Assembly: GCF_001577265.1 (NCBI RefSeq)
Contig: NZ_CP014517.1
Coordinates: 1,231,001 to 1,295,000 of the forward strand
Direction of reading: 5' to 3'
From: Variovorax sp. PAMC 28711
GTDB lineage: Bacteria; Pseudomonadota; Gammaproteobacteria; Burkholderiales; Burkholderiaceae_C
DNA length: 64,000 nucleotides
Shown here piece after piece: positions 50,959 to 64,000 of the stretch; within the stretch, counting starts at the first letter, position 1; each line of letters begins with the position of its first letter. The notes below the pieces were generated by a model that was not told the origin of the DNA, ran no database searches, and saw nothing but the letters and a program-made list of their open reading frames with translations. Both the position numbers and the translations under genes were made by a program.

Positions 50959-52245
50959 ATGCTGACCGCCATCCTCATCTTCATCTTCACGCTCGTTCTG
51001 GTCATCTGGCAGCCGCGCGGCCTGGGTATCGGCTGGAGTGCATCGCTCGGCGCGGTAATCGCTTTGCTCCTGGGCGTTGTTCACTTGGCCGACATCGCCG
51101 TGGTCTGGGGCATCGTCTGGAACGCGACAGCGACTTTCGTGGCCGTCATCATCATCAGCCTGCTGCTCGACGAAGCCGGCTTCTTCGAGTGGGCTGCGCT
51201 ACACGTGGCGCGTTGGGGCGGTGGCCGAGGGCGCTTGCTGTTCGCCTTCATCGTGCTGCTGGGTGCCGCCGTGTCGGCGCTGTTCGCCAACGACGGTGCG
51301 GCGCTCATCCTCACGCCCATCGTGATGGCGATGCTGATCGCGCTCGGCTTCACGCCGGCCGCGACGCTGGCCTTCGTGATGGCCGCCGGCTTCATTGCGG
51401 ATACGGCGAGCCTGCCCTTGATCGTGTCCAATCTGGTCAACATCGTCTCGGCCGATTTTTTCAAGATCGGCTTCAACGAATACGCGTCGGTGATGGTGCC
51501 GGTGAACATCGCCGCGGTGCTCTCCAGCCTCCTGGTGCTGATGCTGTACTTCCGCCGCAGCATTCCGGCCACCTACGACGTGAGCCAACTCAAGACGCCC
51601 GGCGACGCGATCCGCGACCCCGCGACCTTCCGCGCGGGATGGGTGGTGCTGGTCCTGCTGCTTGTCGGCTTCTTCGGGCTGGAGCCGTTGGGCGTGCCGG
51701 TGAGCGCCGTGGCCGCAGTAGGCGCAGTGATCCTGCTCGGTGTCGCAGCTCGGGGTTCGGTGATCAGCACGAAGAAGGTATTGCGCGGCGCGCCATGGCA
51801 GATCGTCGTCTTCTCGCTGGGCATGTACCTGGTGGTCTACGGCTTGCGCAACGCCGGCCTGACCGATCACATCGCGACACTGCTCAACGTCTTCGCGCAG
51901 AGCGGCATTTGGGGTGCGGCGATGGGCACCGGCTTCCTCACTGCGATCCTGTCGTCGGTGATGAACAACATGCCGACAGTGCTGATCGGCGCGTTGTCGA
52001 TCGACGCCTCGAATGCCAGCGGCATCGTCAAGGACGCGATGATCTATGCCAACGTGATCGGTTGCGACCTCGGCCCGAAGATCACGCCGATCGGCAGCCT
52101 CGCCACGCTGCTCTGGCTGCACGTCCTCGCCAAGAAAGGCACGACGATCGCCTGGGGTTACTACTTCAAGGTCGGTGTTGTGCTGACCGTGCCGGTGCTG
52201 TTCGTCACGCTCGCTGCGCTGGCGCTTCGACTCAGCGTTGCCTGA
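50959..52245 (+). CDS. arsB: Arsenite efflux pump ArsB
   Basis: A 428-residue inner-membrane protein with about twelve helices, full length for ArsB (429 in R773). [38 protein letters not shown] and [15 protein letters not shown] are strong ArsB signatures. It exports arsenite and antimonite, alone or with an ArsA ATPase; no arsA is present here. Lies between the two LMW-type arsC genes and a glutaredoxin-type arsC. Confidence 0.95.
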   Translation: MLTAILIFIFTLVLVIWQPRGLGIGWSASLGAVIALLLGVVHLADIAVVWGIVWNATATFVAVIIISLLLDEAGFFEWAALHVARWGGGRGRLLFAFIVLLGAAVSALFANDGAALILTPIVMAMLIALGFTPAATLAFVMAAGFIADTASLPLIVSNLVNIVSADFFKIGFNEYASVMVPVNIAAVLSSLLVLMLYFRRSIPATYDVSQLKTPGDAIRDPATFRAGWVVLVLLLVGFFGLEPLGVPVSAVAAVGAVILLGVAARGSVISTKKVLRGAPWQIVVFSLGMYLVVYGLRNAGLTDHIATLLNVFAQSGIWGAAMGTGFLTAILSSVMNNMPTVLIGALSIDASNASGIVKDAMIYANVIGCDLGPKITPIGSLATLLWLHVLAKKGTTIAWGYYFKVGVVLTVPVLFVTLAALALRLSVA

Positions 52246-52288
52246 GGGCGGAGTGTTCACTTCATCTCTCACTTCTTTCGTTTCGACC

Positions 52289-52720
52289 ATGTCTGACATC
52301 ACGATCTATCACAACCCGGCCTGCGGCACATCGCGCAACGTGCTGGCGCTCATCCGCAATTCGGGTGAAGAGCCGACCGTCATCGAGTACCTCAAGAACC
52401 CGCCCGACCGAGCCACCCTTCAGGCGTTGATCGCCGCGATGGACGTGCCTGTGCGCGATGTGCTGCGTCAGAAAGGTACGCCCTACGACGAGCTGGGCCT
52501 TGCCGACCCGAAGTGGACCGACGCGCAGCTGATCGACTTCATGCTGCAACACCCGATCCTGATCAACCGACCGATCGTCGTGACGCCGCTCGCCACGCGC
52601 TTGTGCCGCCCGTCCGAGGCGGTGCTGGAGATCCTGCCGCGGCCGCAGCAAGGCGCTTTTGCCAAGGAAGACGGCGAAGCTGTCGTCGACGCGAAGGGCC
52701 AAAGTGTCGTCAAGCCTTGA
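52289..52720 (+). CDS. arsC: Arsenate reductase, glutaredoxin-coupled
   Basis: A 143-residue protein of the R773 ArsC family with the catalytic Cys12 in [13 protein letters not shown] and the arginine-containing [20 protein letters not shown]. It uses glutathione and glutaredoxin, unlike the two thioredoxin-type enzymes upstream, so the operon encodes both reductase classes. ATG at 52289. Its 3' end overlaps arsH by 17 bases. Confidence 0.93.
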   Translation: MSDITIYHNPACGTSRNVLALIRNSGEEPTVIEYLKNPPDRATLQALIAAMDVPVRDVLRQKGTPYDELGLADPKWTDAQLIDFMLQHPILINRPIVVTPLATRLCRPSEAVLEILPRPQQGAFAKEDGEAVVDAKGQSVVKP

Positions 52721-53423
52721 TCTTCCCAACGTCGATGGGGCGCTATTCCAGCAGCCCGACATGCAACGGCTGCTGCCCGCAATGCGAGCCACGCATGCGC
52801 CGCGGATCCTGCTGCTCTACGGGTCGCTGCGCGAGCGTTCGTACAGCCGCCTCGTGACCGAAGAGGCGGCGCGCCTGCTGCAGGCGTTCGGCGCCGAGAC
52901 GCACATCTTCGATCCGAGCGGTTTGCCGCTTCCCGATGCCGCGCCCGAGGAGCATCCGAAGGTGCAACAGCTGCGCGATCTGGCGAAGTGGTCGGAAGGC
53001 ATGGTGTGGTGCTCACCCGAGCGCCACGGGGCCATGACCGGCATCATGAAAGCGCAGATCGACTGGATCCCGTTGGCCATCGGTTCAGTGCGGCCGACGC
53101 AAGGGAAGACGTTGGCGGTGATGCAGGTGTCGGGTGGCTCGCAGTCCTTCAACGCGGTGAACCAGCTGCGGGTGCTCGGCCGATGGATGCGCATGATCAC
53201 AATCCCCAACCAGTCGTCGGTCGCCAAGGCCTTCATGGAGTTCGAGGAGGACGGGCGCATGAAGCCATCGCCGTACTACGAGCGCGTGGTCGACGTAATG
53301 GAAGAGCTGGTGAAGTTCACGCTGCTTACGCGCGACTGTGCCGACTACCTGGTCGACCGGTACAGCGAGCGGCGTGAGAGCGCCGAGGCGTTGTCCAAGC
53401 GAGTGAACCTTCGCAGCATCTGA
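52704..53423 (+). CDS. arsH: ArsH NADPH-dependent FMN reductase
   Basis: A 239-residue flavodoxin-like enzyme. [20 protein letters not shown] is the FMN phosphate loop typical of ArsH, with [20 protein letters not shown] and [20 protein letters not shown] following. ArsH oxidises trivalent organoarsenicals and reduces quinones or metals. GTG at 52704 has GAAGGG six bases upstream and gives the usual length; it overlaps the arsC end, so translation is coupled. Confidence 0.92.
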   Translation: MSSSLDLPNVDGALFQQPDMQRLLPAMRATHAPRILLLYGSLRERSYSRLVTEEAARLLQAFGAETHIFDPSGLPLPDAAPEEHPKVQQLRDLAKWSEGMVWCSPERHGAMTGIMKAQIDWIPLAIGSVRPTQGKTLAVMQVSGGSQSFNAVNQLRVLGRWMRMITIPNQSSVAKAFMEFEEDGRMKPSPYYERVVDVMEELVKFTLLTRDCADYLVDRYSERRESAEALSKRVNLRSI

Positions 53424-53431
53424 TCGAGCCC

Positions 53432-54616
53432 TTGCAGAGTCGAACCACCACCACAGTGATGCTGGGCGTTGCCCAGACGCTGGCGTGGGCTTCGTCGTAC
53501 TACCTCCCCGCCGTCTTGGCGGGCGCTATCGGCAGAGACGTTGGCACGTCGACCTCCACGATCTTCGGAGCGTTTTCGGCGGCGCTGCTTGTCGCTGCGG
53601 CGGTCGGTCCTTACGCGGGCAGGCTCATCGACCGGTTTGGTGGGCGGCCTGTGCTCATCGCGAGCAACCTGGTATTCGCCCTTGGACTCGCTGCGCTCAG
53701 CCAGTCTCACACGCCAATCCATGTCTTCGGCGCGTGGGCGGTGATGGGCCTCGCCATGGGCAGTGGTCTTTACGAAGCGGCTTTCGCGACCGTGGTGCGG
53801 CTGCATGGAGTGGATGCGCGTCGCGCCATCACGGGCATCACGCTGTTCGCGGGTTTCGCGAGCACGGTGGGGTGGCCGCTGTCGACGTATCTCGAGGGCG
53901 CGGTGGGCTGGCGTGGCGCCTGCCTGGCTTGGGCTGCGATGCACTTGGCGATCGGCCTGCCGCTCAATGCGCTGGTGCCACGCGCCGCACGGGCGGGTCC
54001 AGCGTCAAAGGCCGATGCGCCCGCGCATGAGGGCGGTGCCGGCCTCTCGCCCGCTCAACAGCGCCGCGCCGCCTTCTTGATGGCCTTCGTCTTTGCGGTA
54101 ACGTGGTTCAACAGCACGGCCATGGCGGCCCACTTGCCGGAGCTGTTGCTGGCAACAGGTGCCACATTGACTGTCGCGGTGGGCATCGCTGCGCTGGTCG
54201 GGCCTGCTCAAGTGGCTGGGCGGCTGATCGAGTTTGCTTTCCTGAAGCGGGCGCATCCGCTTCTTTCGGCGCGCTTGGCCACGCTGGCGCATCCGCTCGG
54301 AGCGCTTTTCTTGGGCGCGTTTGGCACCTCGGCGGCAGCGGCCTTTGCCGTGCTCCACGGGCTGGGCAACGGCATCTTGACCATTGCCATCGGAACTTTG
54401 CCACTGCTGATCTTTGGTGCCAAAGGTTACGGGCAACGTCAGGGCTTTTTGATGGTTCCAGCGCGGGTGGTGCAGGCTGCTGCGCCGTTCCTTTTCGGAC
54501 TCGCAGTCGAACGTTGGGGCGTCGGATCGCTGTGGTTCTCAGCGCTTCTAGCGCTCGCGGCATGTCTCGCGTTGGTGGTCATGACCGAAGACATGCGGAA
54601 GGCGGTGGTTGTCTGA
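53432..54616 (+). CDS. MFS transporter in the arsenic operon
   Basis: A 394-residue major facilitator with twelve predicted helices. GRLIDRFGGRPVLIASNL between helices 2 and 3 is the MFS motif A variant. It starts at a TTG (53432) eight bases after arsH, or at the ATG at 53459. Such MFS genes often follow arsH; a role in export of an arsenic compound is plausible but not shown. It is not ArsJ, since no gapdh-like partner is present. Confidence 0.82.
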   Translation: MQSRTTTTVMLGVAQTLAWASSYYLPAVLAGAIGRDVGTSTSTIFGAFSAALLVAAAVGPYAGRLIDRFGGRPVLIASNLVFALGLAALSQSHTPIHVFGAWAVMGLAMGSGLYEAAFATVVRLHGVDARRAITGITLFAGFASTVGWPLSTYLEGAVGWRGACLAWAAMHLAIGLPLNALVPRAARAGPASKADAPAHEGGAGLSPAQQRRAAFLMAFVFAVTWFNSTAMAAHLPELLLATGATLTVAVGIAALVGPAQVAGRLIEFAFLKRAHPLLSARLATLAHPLGALFLGAFGTSAAAAFAVLHGLGNGILTIAIGTLPLLIFGAKGYGQRQGFLMVPARVVQAAAPFLFGLAVERWGVGSLWFSALLALAACLALVVMTEDMRKAVVV

Positions 54617-54807
54617 ATGCTCCGGTGCCGTTGCGTAGGGAGCGAGCGCCCTTGATGTTCGACTAGGGGAAGGCGCTCGATGGCTGCCACTACCTCGAAC
54701 TCCGTTCCGTTCAGTGCCCGGCCCGGTGCTTAAACCACAAAAGCGCATCTCTGTCTGTCAGCCTCAATGTGATTGCGAACAGCACGATCTTCGGTGCAGG
54801 CCAAAGA

Positions 54808-55152
54808 TCAAGGTGCAGCTTCGATGTGCGTCAAGGTTGGCTTGCCGTCCACGATCTCCGCATGAAAGCGCACCTTCTTTCCGGCTTTCACTCTTCTGAG
54901 CGTGGCTGCGTCCGCTTCGAACGCCATGGTCATCGCCGGCATACCCAGGTTCGGAATGTCCCCGTGCTTGAGAACAATCTCTCCGTGGGCCGTGTCGATG
55001 CGCTGGACGACCGCGTCGGTCAACTGAACTACCTGTTTCGTCGATTTTTGCGACGACCCGGCGGGCATCGACATGCCATCCATCGGCTTCTGTGCAATGA
55101 CCGCTGAGGAGGCAACGACGAGCGCGGTGGCAAAAAGGAACTGGTTTTTCAT
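54808..55152 (-). CDS. cusF: CusF-like periplasmic copper-binding protein
   Basis: A 114-residue protein with signal peptide (ending AVIAQ). HGDIPNLGMPAMTMAFEAD contains the copper-binding methionines of CusF (PAMTM), but the tryptophan that stacks on Cu(I) in E. coli CusF is replaced by Gly-Met here. It delivers Cu(I) or Ag(I) to the CusCBA pump encoded next to it. It is the last gene of the minus-strand cus run. Confidence 0.88.
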   Translation of the reverse strand: MKNQFLFATALVVASSAVIAQKPMDGMSMPAGSSQKSTKQVVQLTDAVVQRIDTAHGEIVLKHGDIPNLGMPAMTMAFEADAATLRRVKAGKKVRFHAEIVDGKPTLTHIEAAP

Positions 55153-55194
55153 TGCATAACTCCGGGCTGAAAAGCATTTGGAAGAAAGGACGGT

Positions 55195-58100
55195 TTAAAG
55201 ACTCTCTGATGCCGATTGCGTTGGACGGGGTGCTGTATCGGCGCGCATTCTTCGATTCAATAAGTACCAAGCCGCCGGCACGACCAGCATGCTGAGCAAA
55301 GGTGCAGTCACCATGCCGCCGACCATCGGCGCGGCAATGCGCGTCATGACTTCAGAACCGGTACCGGTGCCCCACAAGATCGGCAGTAGGCCCGCCATGA
55401 CGACTGCTACTGTCATCGCCTTGGGCCGTACGCGCAGGACAGCGCCTTCACGGATCGCAGCCAGCAGCGTTTCGTCGTTCATAGGTTCACCAGCGTCGAG
55501 GCGACGGTGCAAAGCATTCTTCAGATACACGAGCATCACGACGCCGAACTCTGCGGCGACACCGGCCAGGGCAATGAAGCCCACCGCCGTTGCGACCGAG
55601 ATGGAATGGCCCAGCATCCAGACCAGCCAAAAACCGCCGATGAGCGAGAACGGCACCGCCGCCATGACCAACGCCGCATCGCTGAAGGACTTGAAGAGCA
55701 AGTACAGCAGCACGAAGATGACGGCCAGTGTCACGGGCACGACCAGCTTCAATCGCTCGGTCGCTCGTTCGAGGTATTCGAACTGGCCCGACCATGACAC
55801 CGCATAACCTGCTGGTGTTTTGACGGACCTGGCGACCGCAGCCTGCATGTCGTTGACGGCAGAGCGAAGGTCGCGGCCGCGGACATCGACATACACCCAG
55901 CCTGACAGCCTCGCGTTCTCGCTGCGCAGCATCGGCGGCCCGTCGGCGATGCTGATCTTCGCCACGTCGCGCAGGAACACCGTTGCACCCTTTGTCGTCA
56001 CAAACGGTAGATCGCGCAGTCCCTCAAGCGAGTCGCGGATCTCCCGCGGGTAGCGCACATTGATGGGGTAGCGCTCGCGGCCCTGGATGACCTCGCCGAC
56101 GTTGTCGCCACCGATCGCCGTTGACACCACCGCCTGCACATCCGACACCGACAGGCCGTAGCGCGCTGCGGCCGCGCGGTCCACATCGACGTCGATGTAG
56201 CGACCGCCGGTGAGTCGCTCTGCCAGCGCCGACGGCACGCCAGGCACGCCTTTGACGGCCGACTCAATCTGCGTCGTCAGCGAGTCAATCGTGGCGAGAT
56301 CCGCACCTGAGACCTTCACGCCCACCGGGCTCTTGATGCCTGTGGCCAGCATGTCGATCCGGTTGCGAATGGGAGGCACCCAGACGTTCGAAAGGCCCGG
56401 CACCTTCACAGCCCGGTCCAACTCTTCGACCAGCTTGTCCGGCGTCATGCCCGCGCGCCACTGGTCCTTCGGCTTGAACTGGATCGTGGTCTCGAACATC
56501 TCCAGCGGAGCAGGATCGGTAGCGGTGTCGGCACGACCGGCCTTGCCGAAGACGCGCGCTACTTCGGGCACCGTCTTGATGAGTCGATCAGTCTGCTGCA
56601 GCAACTCGCCCGCTTTGGAAACCGAGAGCCCGGGGAGCGCGGACGGCATGTACAGCAGGTCGCCTTCGTCCAGCGGCGGCATGAACTCCCCGCCCAGGCG
56701 CATCACCGGCAAGACGGTCAGTGCAAGAAGCAGGGCTGCAAGGACCAGCGTCGCCTTCGGAAACCGCAGCACCAGTTCGAGCGCAGGCCGGTAGACCGCC
56801 ATCAGAAAGCGATTGACCGGGTTGGCCGCCTCGTGCGGAATTCGGCCTCGGACGAGGTAGCCCATCAGCACCGGAATCAGCGTGACCGACAGGCCCGCGG
56901 CCGCGGCCATGGCGTAGGTCTTGGTGAAGGCGAGCGGTGCGAACAGCCGGCCCTCCTGCGCCTCCAGCGAGAACACCGGCACGAAAGACAGCGTGATGAC
57001 CAACAGCGAGAAGAACAGCGCCGGTCCGACTTCGACAGAGGCCTCGGTGACCAACTGCCATCGCTCCGCAACGGTCGGCTGCCTGTCGCGATGTGTCTCG
57101 AAAGCCTCCAGATGCTTGTGCACGTTCTCCACCATCACGATGGCGCCGTCCACCATGGCGCCGATGGCGATTGCGATGCCCCCGAGCGACATGATGTTGG
57201 CATTGACGCCTTGCCAGTGCATGACGATGAAGGCGGCCAGCACCCCGACGGGCAGTGCGACTACCGCCACCAGCGCCGAGCGCAGATGGAACAAAAAGAT
57301 GGCGCAGACCACCGCGACCACGATGAATTCCTCCATCAGCTTGAAGCGCAGGTTGTCAACCGCGCGATCGATCAGCAAGGAACGGTCGTAGGTCGGCACG
57401 ATCTCGACGCCTGCCGGCAGGCTGGACTTCAAAGTGGCCAGCTTGTCCTTGACGGCCTGGATGGTGGTGCGCGCGTTTTTGCCGGAGCGCATGATCACCA
57501 CGCCACCGGCAACCTCGCCTTCGCCATCCAGCTCGGCAATGCCGCGGCGCATTTCCGGTCCGATCTGGACCGTCGCCACATCGCGCAACAGGACCGGTGT
57601 GGCGCCAGTCAGCGCAAGCGGGATGGAGCGGAAATCCTCCAGCGACTGAAGAAAGCCTCGCGAGCGCACCATGTACTCGGCTTCGGCCAGTTCGACCACC
57701 GAGCCACCGCTGGCCTGGTTGGCATTGCGCAAGGCATCGACAACCGTGGCCTGCGTGATGCCCAGTGCGCGCATGCGGTCGGGATCGAGCACCACCTGGT
57801 ACTGCCGAACCATGCCGCCGATGCTGGCCACCTCGGCGACGTCGGGGACCGTCTTTAGCTCGAACTTCAGAAACCAGTCGTTCAGCGCGCGTAGTTGCCC
57901 GAGGTCTCGTTGGCCCGTGCGGTCGACCAGCGCGTACTCATAGACCCATCCCACCCCGGTGGCGTCCGGCCCCAGCGAAGCGTTGGCGCCCGCGGGCAGT
58001 CTGCTTTGCACCTGGTTGAGGTATTCGACTACGCGCGAGCGTGCCCAGTACGGATCGGTCTTGTCGTCGAACAGCACGTAGACAAACGAATCGCCGAAGA

Positions 58101-58359
58101 ATGAGTAGCCGCGGACCGTCTTTGCACCGGGGACGCTGAGCATGGTCGTGGTCAGCGGGTAGGTGACCAAGTCTTCGACCACCTGGGGCGCCTTGCCCGG
58201 GTATGGGGTTCGAATGATGACCTGGGTGTCCGACAGATCCGGCAGCGCATCGAGCGGCGTGTGCGCCACTGACCAGATACCAGCAGCAACCAGAAACAGC
58301 GTCGCGATCAGCACCAAAAATCGGTTGCCGACGGACCATCGAATGAGCGCAGCGATCAT
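55195..58359 (-). CDS. cusA: Cu(I)/Ag(I) efflux RND pump CusA
   Basis: A 1054-residue heavy-metal RND transporter with twelve membrane helices and two large periplasmic loops. N-terminal [20 protein letters not shown] and [20 protein letters not shown], and central [18 protein letters not shown] (proton relay region), are typical. [20 protein letters not shown] matches CusA and not CzcA, so copper/silver is likely. It exports metal from periplasm and cytoplasm in a complex with CusB and CusC. Overlaps cusB by four bases. Confidence 0.94.
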   Translation of the reverse strand: MIAALIRWSVGNRFLVLIATLFLVAAGIWSVAHTPLDALPDLSDTQVIIRTPYPGKAPQVVEDLVTYPLTTTMLSVPGAKTVRGYSFFGDSFVYVLFDDKTDPYWARSRVVEYLNQVQSRLPAGANASLGPDATGVGWVYEYALVDRTGQRDLGQLRALNDWFLKFELKTVPDVAEVASIGGMVRQYQVVLDPDRMRALGITQATVVDALRNANQASGGSVVELAEAEYMVRSRGFLQSLEDFRSIPLALTGATPVLLRDVATVQIGPEMRRGIAELDGEGEVAGGVVIMRSGKNARTTIQAVKDKLATLKSSLPAGVEIVPTYDRSLLIDRAVDNLRFKLMEEFIVVAVVCAIFLFHLRSALVAVVALPVGVLAAFIVMHWQGVNANIMSLGGIAIAIGAMVDGAIVMVENVHKHLEAFETHRDRQPTVAERWQLVTEASVEVGPALFFSLLVITLSFVPVFSLEAQEGRLFAPLAFTKTYAMAAAAGLSVTLIPVLMGYLVRGRIPHEAANPVNRFLMAVYRPALELVLRFPKATLVLAALLLALTVLPVMRLGGEFMPPLDEGDLLYMPSALPGLSVSKAGELLQQTDRLIKTVPEVARVFGKAGRADTATDPAPLEMFETTIQFKPKDQWRAGMTPDKLVEELDRAVKVPGLSNVWVPPIRNRIDMLATGIKSPVGVKVSGADLATIDSLTTQIESAVKGVPGVPSALAERLTGGRYIDVDVDRAAAARYGLSVSDVQAVVSTAIGGDNVGEVIQGRERYPINVRYPREIRDSLEGLRDLPFVTTKGATVFLRDVAKISIADGPPMLRSENARLSGWVYVDVRGRDLRSAVNDMQAAVARSVKTPAGYAVSWSGQFEYLERATERLKLVVPVTLAVIFVLLYLLFKSFSDAALVMAAVPFSLIGGFWLVWMLGHSISVATAVGFIALAGVAAEFGVVMLVYLKNALHRRLDAGEPMNDETLLAAIREGAVLRVRPKAMTVAVVMAGLLPILWGTGTGSEVMTRIAAPMVGGMVTAPLLSMLVVPAAWYLLNRRMRADTAPRPTQSASESL

Positions 58360-59921
58360 TTTTGAGCTGCCGGTTGCTGGCGCTCCACCGACTCGAGCTC
58401 GTAGCCCGTCGGCCCGCCTTCCTTAAACTCGAAGCGAATGCGGTCACCGGGCTTGATGTCCGGAAACGCGGCCGGCTTCGGCTTTGCAAAGCCCATCGTC
58501 ATCGCGGGCCATTTGAGCGTAGCGACCGGTCCGTGCGAAATCGTGATGCCGTCTTGATCGACGCTCTCGACCTTGCCTTCCGCGCGGTGCGTTGCAGGGG
58601 CTGGCGTCACTGGAGTTGAAGGTGAAGGTGCCGAGGACGTTGAAGCGCTGGAACTCGGCGCACTTGGAGTGGCTGCGGCAGGCGACGCCATGCCGCCCAG
58701 AACGGAGCGCAGGCGCGCCTCTGAATCGATGAGAAACTGCCCGCTGGCGACCACCTGATCGCCGTCGGACAGTCCTTGAAGCACCTCAATGTTATCGCCC
58801 AGGTCCGCACCCAGCGACACGTCCCTCGGCTCGAACGCACCCGTGTCCTTGCGCACGATGACGACGGCTCGCTTGCCCGTGCGGATCGCGGCCTCGGACG
58901 CCACGACCAGGCGCGTGCTGCTGGCGCCCGCGACCTGCAGTCGCAGCAGCATGCCGGGAGTCAATAGGCCCTTGGCGTTGTCGACTTCGAAGCGAGCCTT
59001 CAGGGTGCGCGTCGTGGTGCTGACCTCGGGCAGGATCTCCTTCAGCTCGCCTTCGAACGACTGCGATGCGTCGGCCTGCAGGACGGCTTTCACTTTCTGG
59101 CCTGGCTTCAGGCGCACGGCCTGCGCCTCCGGGATCTCCGCCACCGCCCACACCTTTTCGAGGCCGGCGATCCTGAAGAGCGTCATGCCGGGCGTAACGG
59201 CCACGCCTTCGCGCACGCCGAGTTCGGCCACGACGCCGCTGGCTGGCGCGCTGAGCACGTAGCGGGCTTGCGCTGTTCCGGCCTTCTCGCTCTGGCGAAT
59301 GAGTTCGGCGGGAATGGACATCGCCTGCATCCGCTCTCGAGCCGCGGCAACTAGGTCCGGTGAGACGCCCGCGCGCCGCAAGGCGAGCAGCTCATTCTGC
59401 GGCCCCAGCCATTCAGGCGCGAAGAGTGTTGCCAGAGCCTGTCCCTTGCGCACGCGTTCCATTGGCGCACGCACCGACAGTCGCTCCACGAATCCGGCGA
59501 CACGGCTCTGGACGGACACGCTCAGGCGCTCGTCGAACTGCACTGCGCCGATGGCGTCGAACGACGAGGAGACGTCAGCGCGGCGCACCTTGGCGAGCCG
59601 GATCCCCAAGTTCTGTTGCACCGATGGGCTGACGCTGACGCCGCCGCTTGCTGCGCCCGCGTCGCCGTCCGCGTACATGGGGACGAGCTGCATGTCCATG
59701 AACGGCGACTTTCCGGGCTTGTCGAAGCGCGGGCCGGGCACCATCGGGTCGTGCCAGTAGAGAACCTTGCGTCCTTCCGATGCCGCAGGTGCCATCGCGG
59801 AGGGCATGGCGCCTTCGTGACCATGGCCAGTGCTGCGGCCTGCGTAGAAGGCGCCCGCGCCGACTGCTGCGAGCACCACGACACCGAGAACCGACCACGT
59901 AATGGAACTGGATTTTTTCAT
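58356..59921 (-). CDS. cusB: CusB membrane fusion protein with fused CusF domain
   Basis: A 521-residue periplasmic adaptor: an N-terminal anchor helix, a metal-binding segment ([31 protein letters not shown]), barrel-sandwich and alpha-hairpin domains, then after a Ser/Ala/Pro linker a C-terminal CusF-like domain (residues about 440-521) with [11 protein letters not shown], which keeps the Cu(I)-stacking Trp. It links CusA to CusC and receives metal from CusF. Its start overlaps the cusC stop (ATGA). Confidence 0.93.
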   Translation of the reverse strand: MKKSSSITWSVLGVVVLAAVGAGAFYAGRSTGHGHEGAMPSAMAPAASEGRKVLYWHDPMVPGPRFDKPGKSPFMDMQLVPMYADGDAGAASGGVSVSPSVQQNLGIRLAKVRRADVSSSFDAIGAVQFDERLSVSVQSRVAGFVERLSVRAPMERVRKGQALATLFAPEWLGPQNELLALRRAGVSPDLVAAARERMQAMSIPAELIRQSEKAGTAQARYVLSAPASGVVAELGVREGVAVTPGMTLFRIAGLEKVWAVAEIPEAQAVRLKPGQKVKAVLQADASQSFEGELKEILPEVSTTTRTLKARFEVDNAKGLLTPGMLLRLQVAGASSTRLVVASEAAIRTGKRAVVIVRKDTGAFEPRDVSLGADLGDNIEVLQGLSDGDQVVASGQFLIDSEARLRSVLGGMASPAAATPSAPSSSASTSSAPSPSTPVTPAPATHRAEGKVESVDQDGITISHGPVATLKWPAMTMGFAKPKPAAFPDIKPGDRIRFEFKEGGPTGYELESVERQQPAAQK

Positions 59922-61153
59922 GGTGCCACCTCGGCGGTCAGCGGACGCAAGGCCAATTGAATTTGCGACCGGGCGAGGTCGCGTTGCAGCGTGAGCAGCT
60001 TGCGCTGCACTTCGACTTCTGCATGGCGTGCCTCGAAAAGCGTTGCGAGCGTTGCCTGGTTGGAGCGGTAGCCTGCGGTCGAAGCAGCCGTTCGCTGTCT
60101 GGCAGGAATCACCAAATTCGCGCGGTAACGCTCGATGCGCTCCTGCAGGCGTGCAGCGTCGCTGCGCAGGGTCAGGTATTCGGACGTCGCAATGCGCCTG
60201 GCCTCGGCCAGTTCCCCGTCCGCTTTGTCCGCCAACGCGAGCTTGGACGCCGTCTCCCGGTCCTGACGTTCGCCTGGAGATACTTGGAGTGGGATGCTCA
60301 CGCCGAACGACACCATGTCCGAGTACCCCGTGCGCTGACCGTAGGCGACTTCCCATGTCCAATTCGGTGTGCGATTGGTGCCCGCCACCGCAGCCGCTTG
60401 CGTCGCAACCTCCAACTCACGCTGCATGGCGACGACCGACGGGTGTCTCGCGACGTAGGCTTCTTCGCTGGGTGGCGGCTCTGCGGGTATCGGAGCCAGC
60501 GCTTCCGGTAGCACGCCTACCCAGCGCTGTAGTGCGAGCCGCGCGGCATTCTGCTGCTGCCTTGCGTCGGCGGACTCGTCATCGGAGCTGCCTCTCGCGC
60601 CGGTCAGCGAAAGCACTTCCTGGCTGCTGCCCGCGGCAGACGACAGCCGTGCACGCGATGCTTCAAGTTCCTCATGGGCGTGGTGTTCCATTAACGTGGT
60701 GAGCGTCAGCAACTCGCCTGCATAGAAGGCATCCGCGTACGCGAGCGCCGTCTGCAGCCGTGTCGCGGCGATCGAGACCCCTGCCATTGCCGCCTCCCGT
60801 GCGGTAGTCGCATTGGCTGCTGCCTCACGTGCCGCGCGTTTGTCGGCAGACAGCCATTCCTGGCTGATGCCGATGCGCTTCATCGTCATGGAATCGCGCG
60901 TTGTGCTGAAGCGGTCCGGACCGGTGAAAGGAAGGTTGTCGACCCCGATGCGAAGTACCGGATCAGGCAGTTGGCCTGCCATTCGCGCTGCCTCGGTGGC
61001 ACTCAGCACGCCGGCGCGTGCCGCACGCGATGCCTCTGAGCGTTCGACAGCCAGTTGCAACGCTCTATCGAGCGACAGCGGCTCGGCTGCTGCCGCCATG
61101 AGAGGTAGCGATGCGGCGAGCAGCACGGCCGCGCGCAAAAATGGAAGGGACAT
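59918..61153 (-). CDS. cusC: CusC-type outer-membrane efflux protein (TolC family)
   Basis: A 411-residue outer-membrane factor with signal peptide (ending AAAAE) and two TolC-like repeats of coiled coils (LSLDRALQLAVERSEASRAA; GYSDMVSFGVSIPLQVSPGE). It lacks the lipoprotein cysteine of E. coli CusC and is closer to CzcC-type proteins. Forms the outer channel of the CusCBA pump. ATG at 61153 starts the signal peptide; the frame is open further upstream. Confidence 0.88.
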   Translation of the reverse strand: MSLPFLRAAVLLAASLPLMAAAAEPLSLDRALQLAVERSEASRAARAGVLSATEAARMAGQLPDPVLRIGVDNLPFTGPDRFSTTRDSMTMKRIGISQEWLSADKRAAREAAANATTAREAAMAGVSIAATRLQTALAYADAFYAGELLTLTTLMEHHAHEELEASRARLSSAAGSSQEVLSLTGARGSSDDESADARQQQNAARLALQRWVGVLPEALAPIPAEPPPSEEAYVARHPSVVAMQRELEVATQAAAVAGTNRTPNWTWEVAYGQRTGYSDMVSFGVSIPLQVSPGERQDRETASKLALADKADGELAEARRIATSEYLTLRSDAARLQERIERYRANLVIPARQRTAASTAGYRSNQATLATLFEARHAEVEVQRKLLTLQRDLARSQIQLALRPLTAEVAP

Positions 61154-61230
61154 AGAAACTCCGCAGACGAACGAAAAAGTCGCTGGCGAACGAACAGGTC
61201 GCACCAGCACCGGTCAGGTCGGCGGAGATT

Positions 61231-61614
61231 TCAGACGCGGAGTCTGCGTGTCGAGAGGAAGATGGGATCGGGAGGAGGCCGCGGCTCGAGCGCACTCTGC
61301 AGAGGCAAGCCCTGGACGTCAGCGAGCAGCAGCGGTGGAACCACCAAGACCTGCACAAGGGCAGGAAGAGATGGCGTGGCCGCCTTCACTTTCTCGAAAG
61401 ACTGGGATGCGTCGGCCGCATGCTGGTGGCAAAGCACGGGTTGCGCGGTGTCCATGCCTTCGCACGGCGTTCCCTCGGCCATCGCCTGCGCCATCGCTTC
61501 GGCGTTGTTCATGCCGGGGCAGACATAGCTTGCAAGTGCCATCTGCGAAAACAGCACCGACAGCATCACGAAGAACGTGATGATGCAGTGACGAAGAGGC
61601 CGGAGGCGACGCAT
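61231..61614 (-). CDS. Small secreted metal-binding protein in the cus operon
   Basis: A 127-residue protein with a signal peptide (ending MALAS) and mature segments VCPGMNNAEAMAQAMAEG, CEGMD and LCHQHAADASQS, rich in Cys, Met and His. Proteins of this type recur at the head of copper efflux operons and resemble CopL-like leaders, but I cannot assign a function. It lies 17 bases downstream of the Cu-ATPase gene and 78 bases upstream of cusC. Confidence 0.72.
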   Translation of the reverse strand: MRRLRPLRHCIITFFVMLSVLFSQMALASYVCPGMNNAEAMAQAMAEGTPCEGMDTAQPVLCHQHAADASQSFEKVKAATPSLPALVQVLVVPPLLLADVQGLPLQSALEPRPPPDPIFLSTRRLRV

Positions 61615-61632
61615 GTTTGGCGCAGTGTAGCG

Positions 61633-64000
<2,368 letters not shown>

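Overview
The window reads as one contig of a high-GC Gram-negative chromosome. Gene families and order (fau, slt, mscS, mgtC, gst, cca; folB followed by ttcA; GcvA-type LysR proteins; ArsH/ArsO, CusF and PbrT-like proteins) suggest a betaproteobacterium of the Comamonadaceae (Variovorax-like). This placement is inferred from protein character, not from a search.

Bases 1 to about 15,595 look like ordinary chromosomal backbone: the end of a LysR regulator, 5-formyl-THF cyclo-ligase, a Slt-type lytic transglycosylase, small MscS and MgtC membrane proteins, a glutathione S-transferase, the CCA-adding enzyme, trehalose synthesis (otsB-otsA), a LysR/SDR divergent pair, a small lipoprotein, a ROK kinase, DUF2905, a histidinol-phosphatase-like enzyme, DUF5329, a MidA-like methyltransferase, and a pteridine reductase-like SDR with folB.

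The next gene, ttcA, stops abruptly inside its PP-loop (SGGK) at about 15,595. Everything after that is accessory, and the 3' half of ttcA is not in the window, so an element of more than 48 kb appears to sit in ttcA with its far end beyond base 64,000.

The accessory part is a mosaic of stress and defence modules. (1) 16.4-21.6 kb: a promoter and fluoride (crcB-type) riboswitch precede a CLC-F fluoride exporter, three DUF190-like proteins (one frameshifted), a FetA/FetB-like ABC pair and a phosphoglycerate mutase. (2) 21.6-24.1 kb: a small secreted protein, ECF sigma factor and anti-sigma factor behind an ECF-type promoter, then a frameshifted methyltransferase. (3) 24.1-32.9 kb: a sulfite oxidation block (SorA-like molybdoenzyme, dihaem cytochrome c, HiPIP, DUF305, two YVTN propellers, an Nmad2-like protein) with a YeiH sulfate exporter and its divergent LysR regulator. 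(4) 32.9-37.6 kb: a ClcB-type channel, two gene remnants, and a LexA-controlled SOS pair of operons (yedK on one side, umuDC on the other). (5) 37.9-41.1 kb: a two-gene OLD nuclease/UvrD helicase operon matching Gabija anti-phage defence. (6) 41.3-48.3 kb: an Acr3-like carrier, cadR, cadA and a PbrT-like permease, bounded by a truncated direct copy of arsO and by gene debris. (7) 48.3-54.6 kb: an arsenic operon (arsO, arsR, two thioredoxin-type arsC, arsB, a glutaredoxin-type arsC, arsH, an MFS gene). (8) 54.8-64 kb: a copper/silver efflux cluster (cusF, cusA, cusB-CusF fusion, cusC, a small metal-binding protein and a Cu P-type ATPase running off the right edge).

Several genes in the accessory part are broken: single-base frameshifts in a DUF190 gene, a methyltransferase and the end of umuD, and truncated remnants of ModA, YeeE/YedE, a Cu-ATPase, an HMA protein, a sigma-54 activator and arsO. 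The accessory region looks assembled by repeated insertion and deletion.
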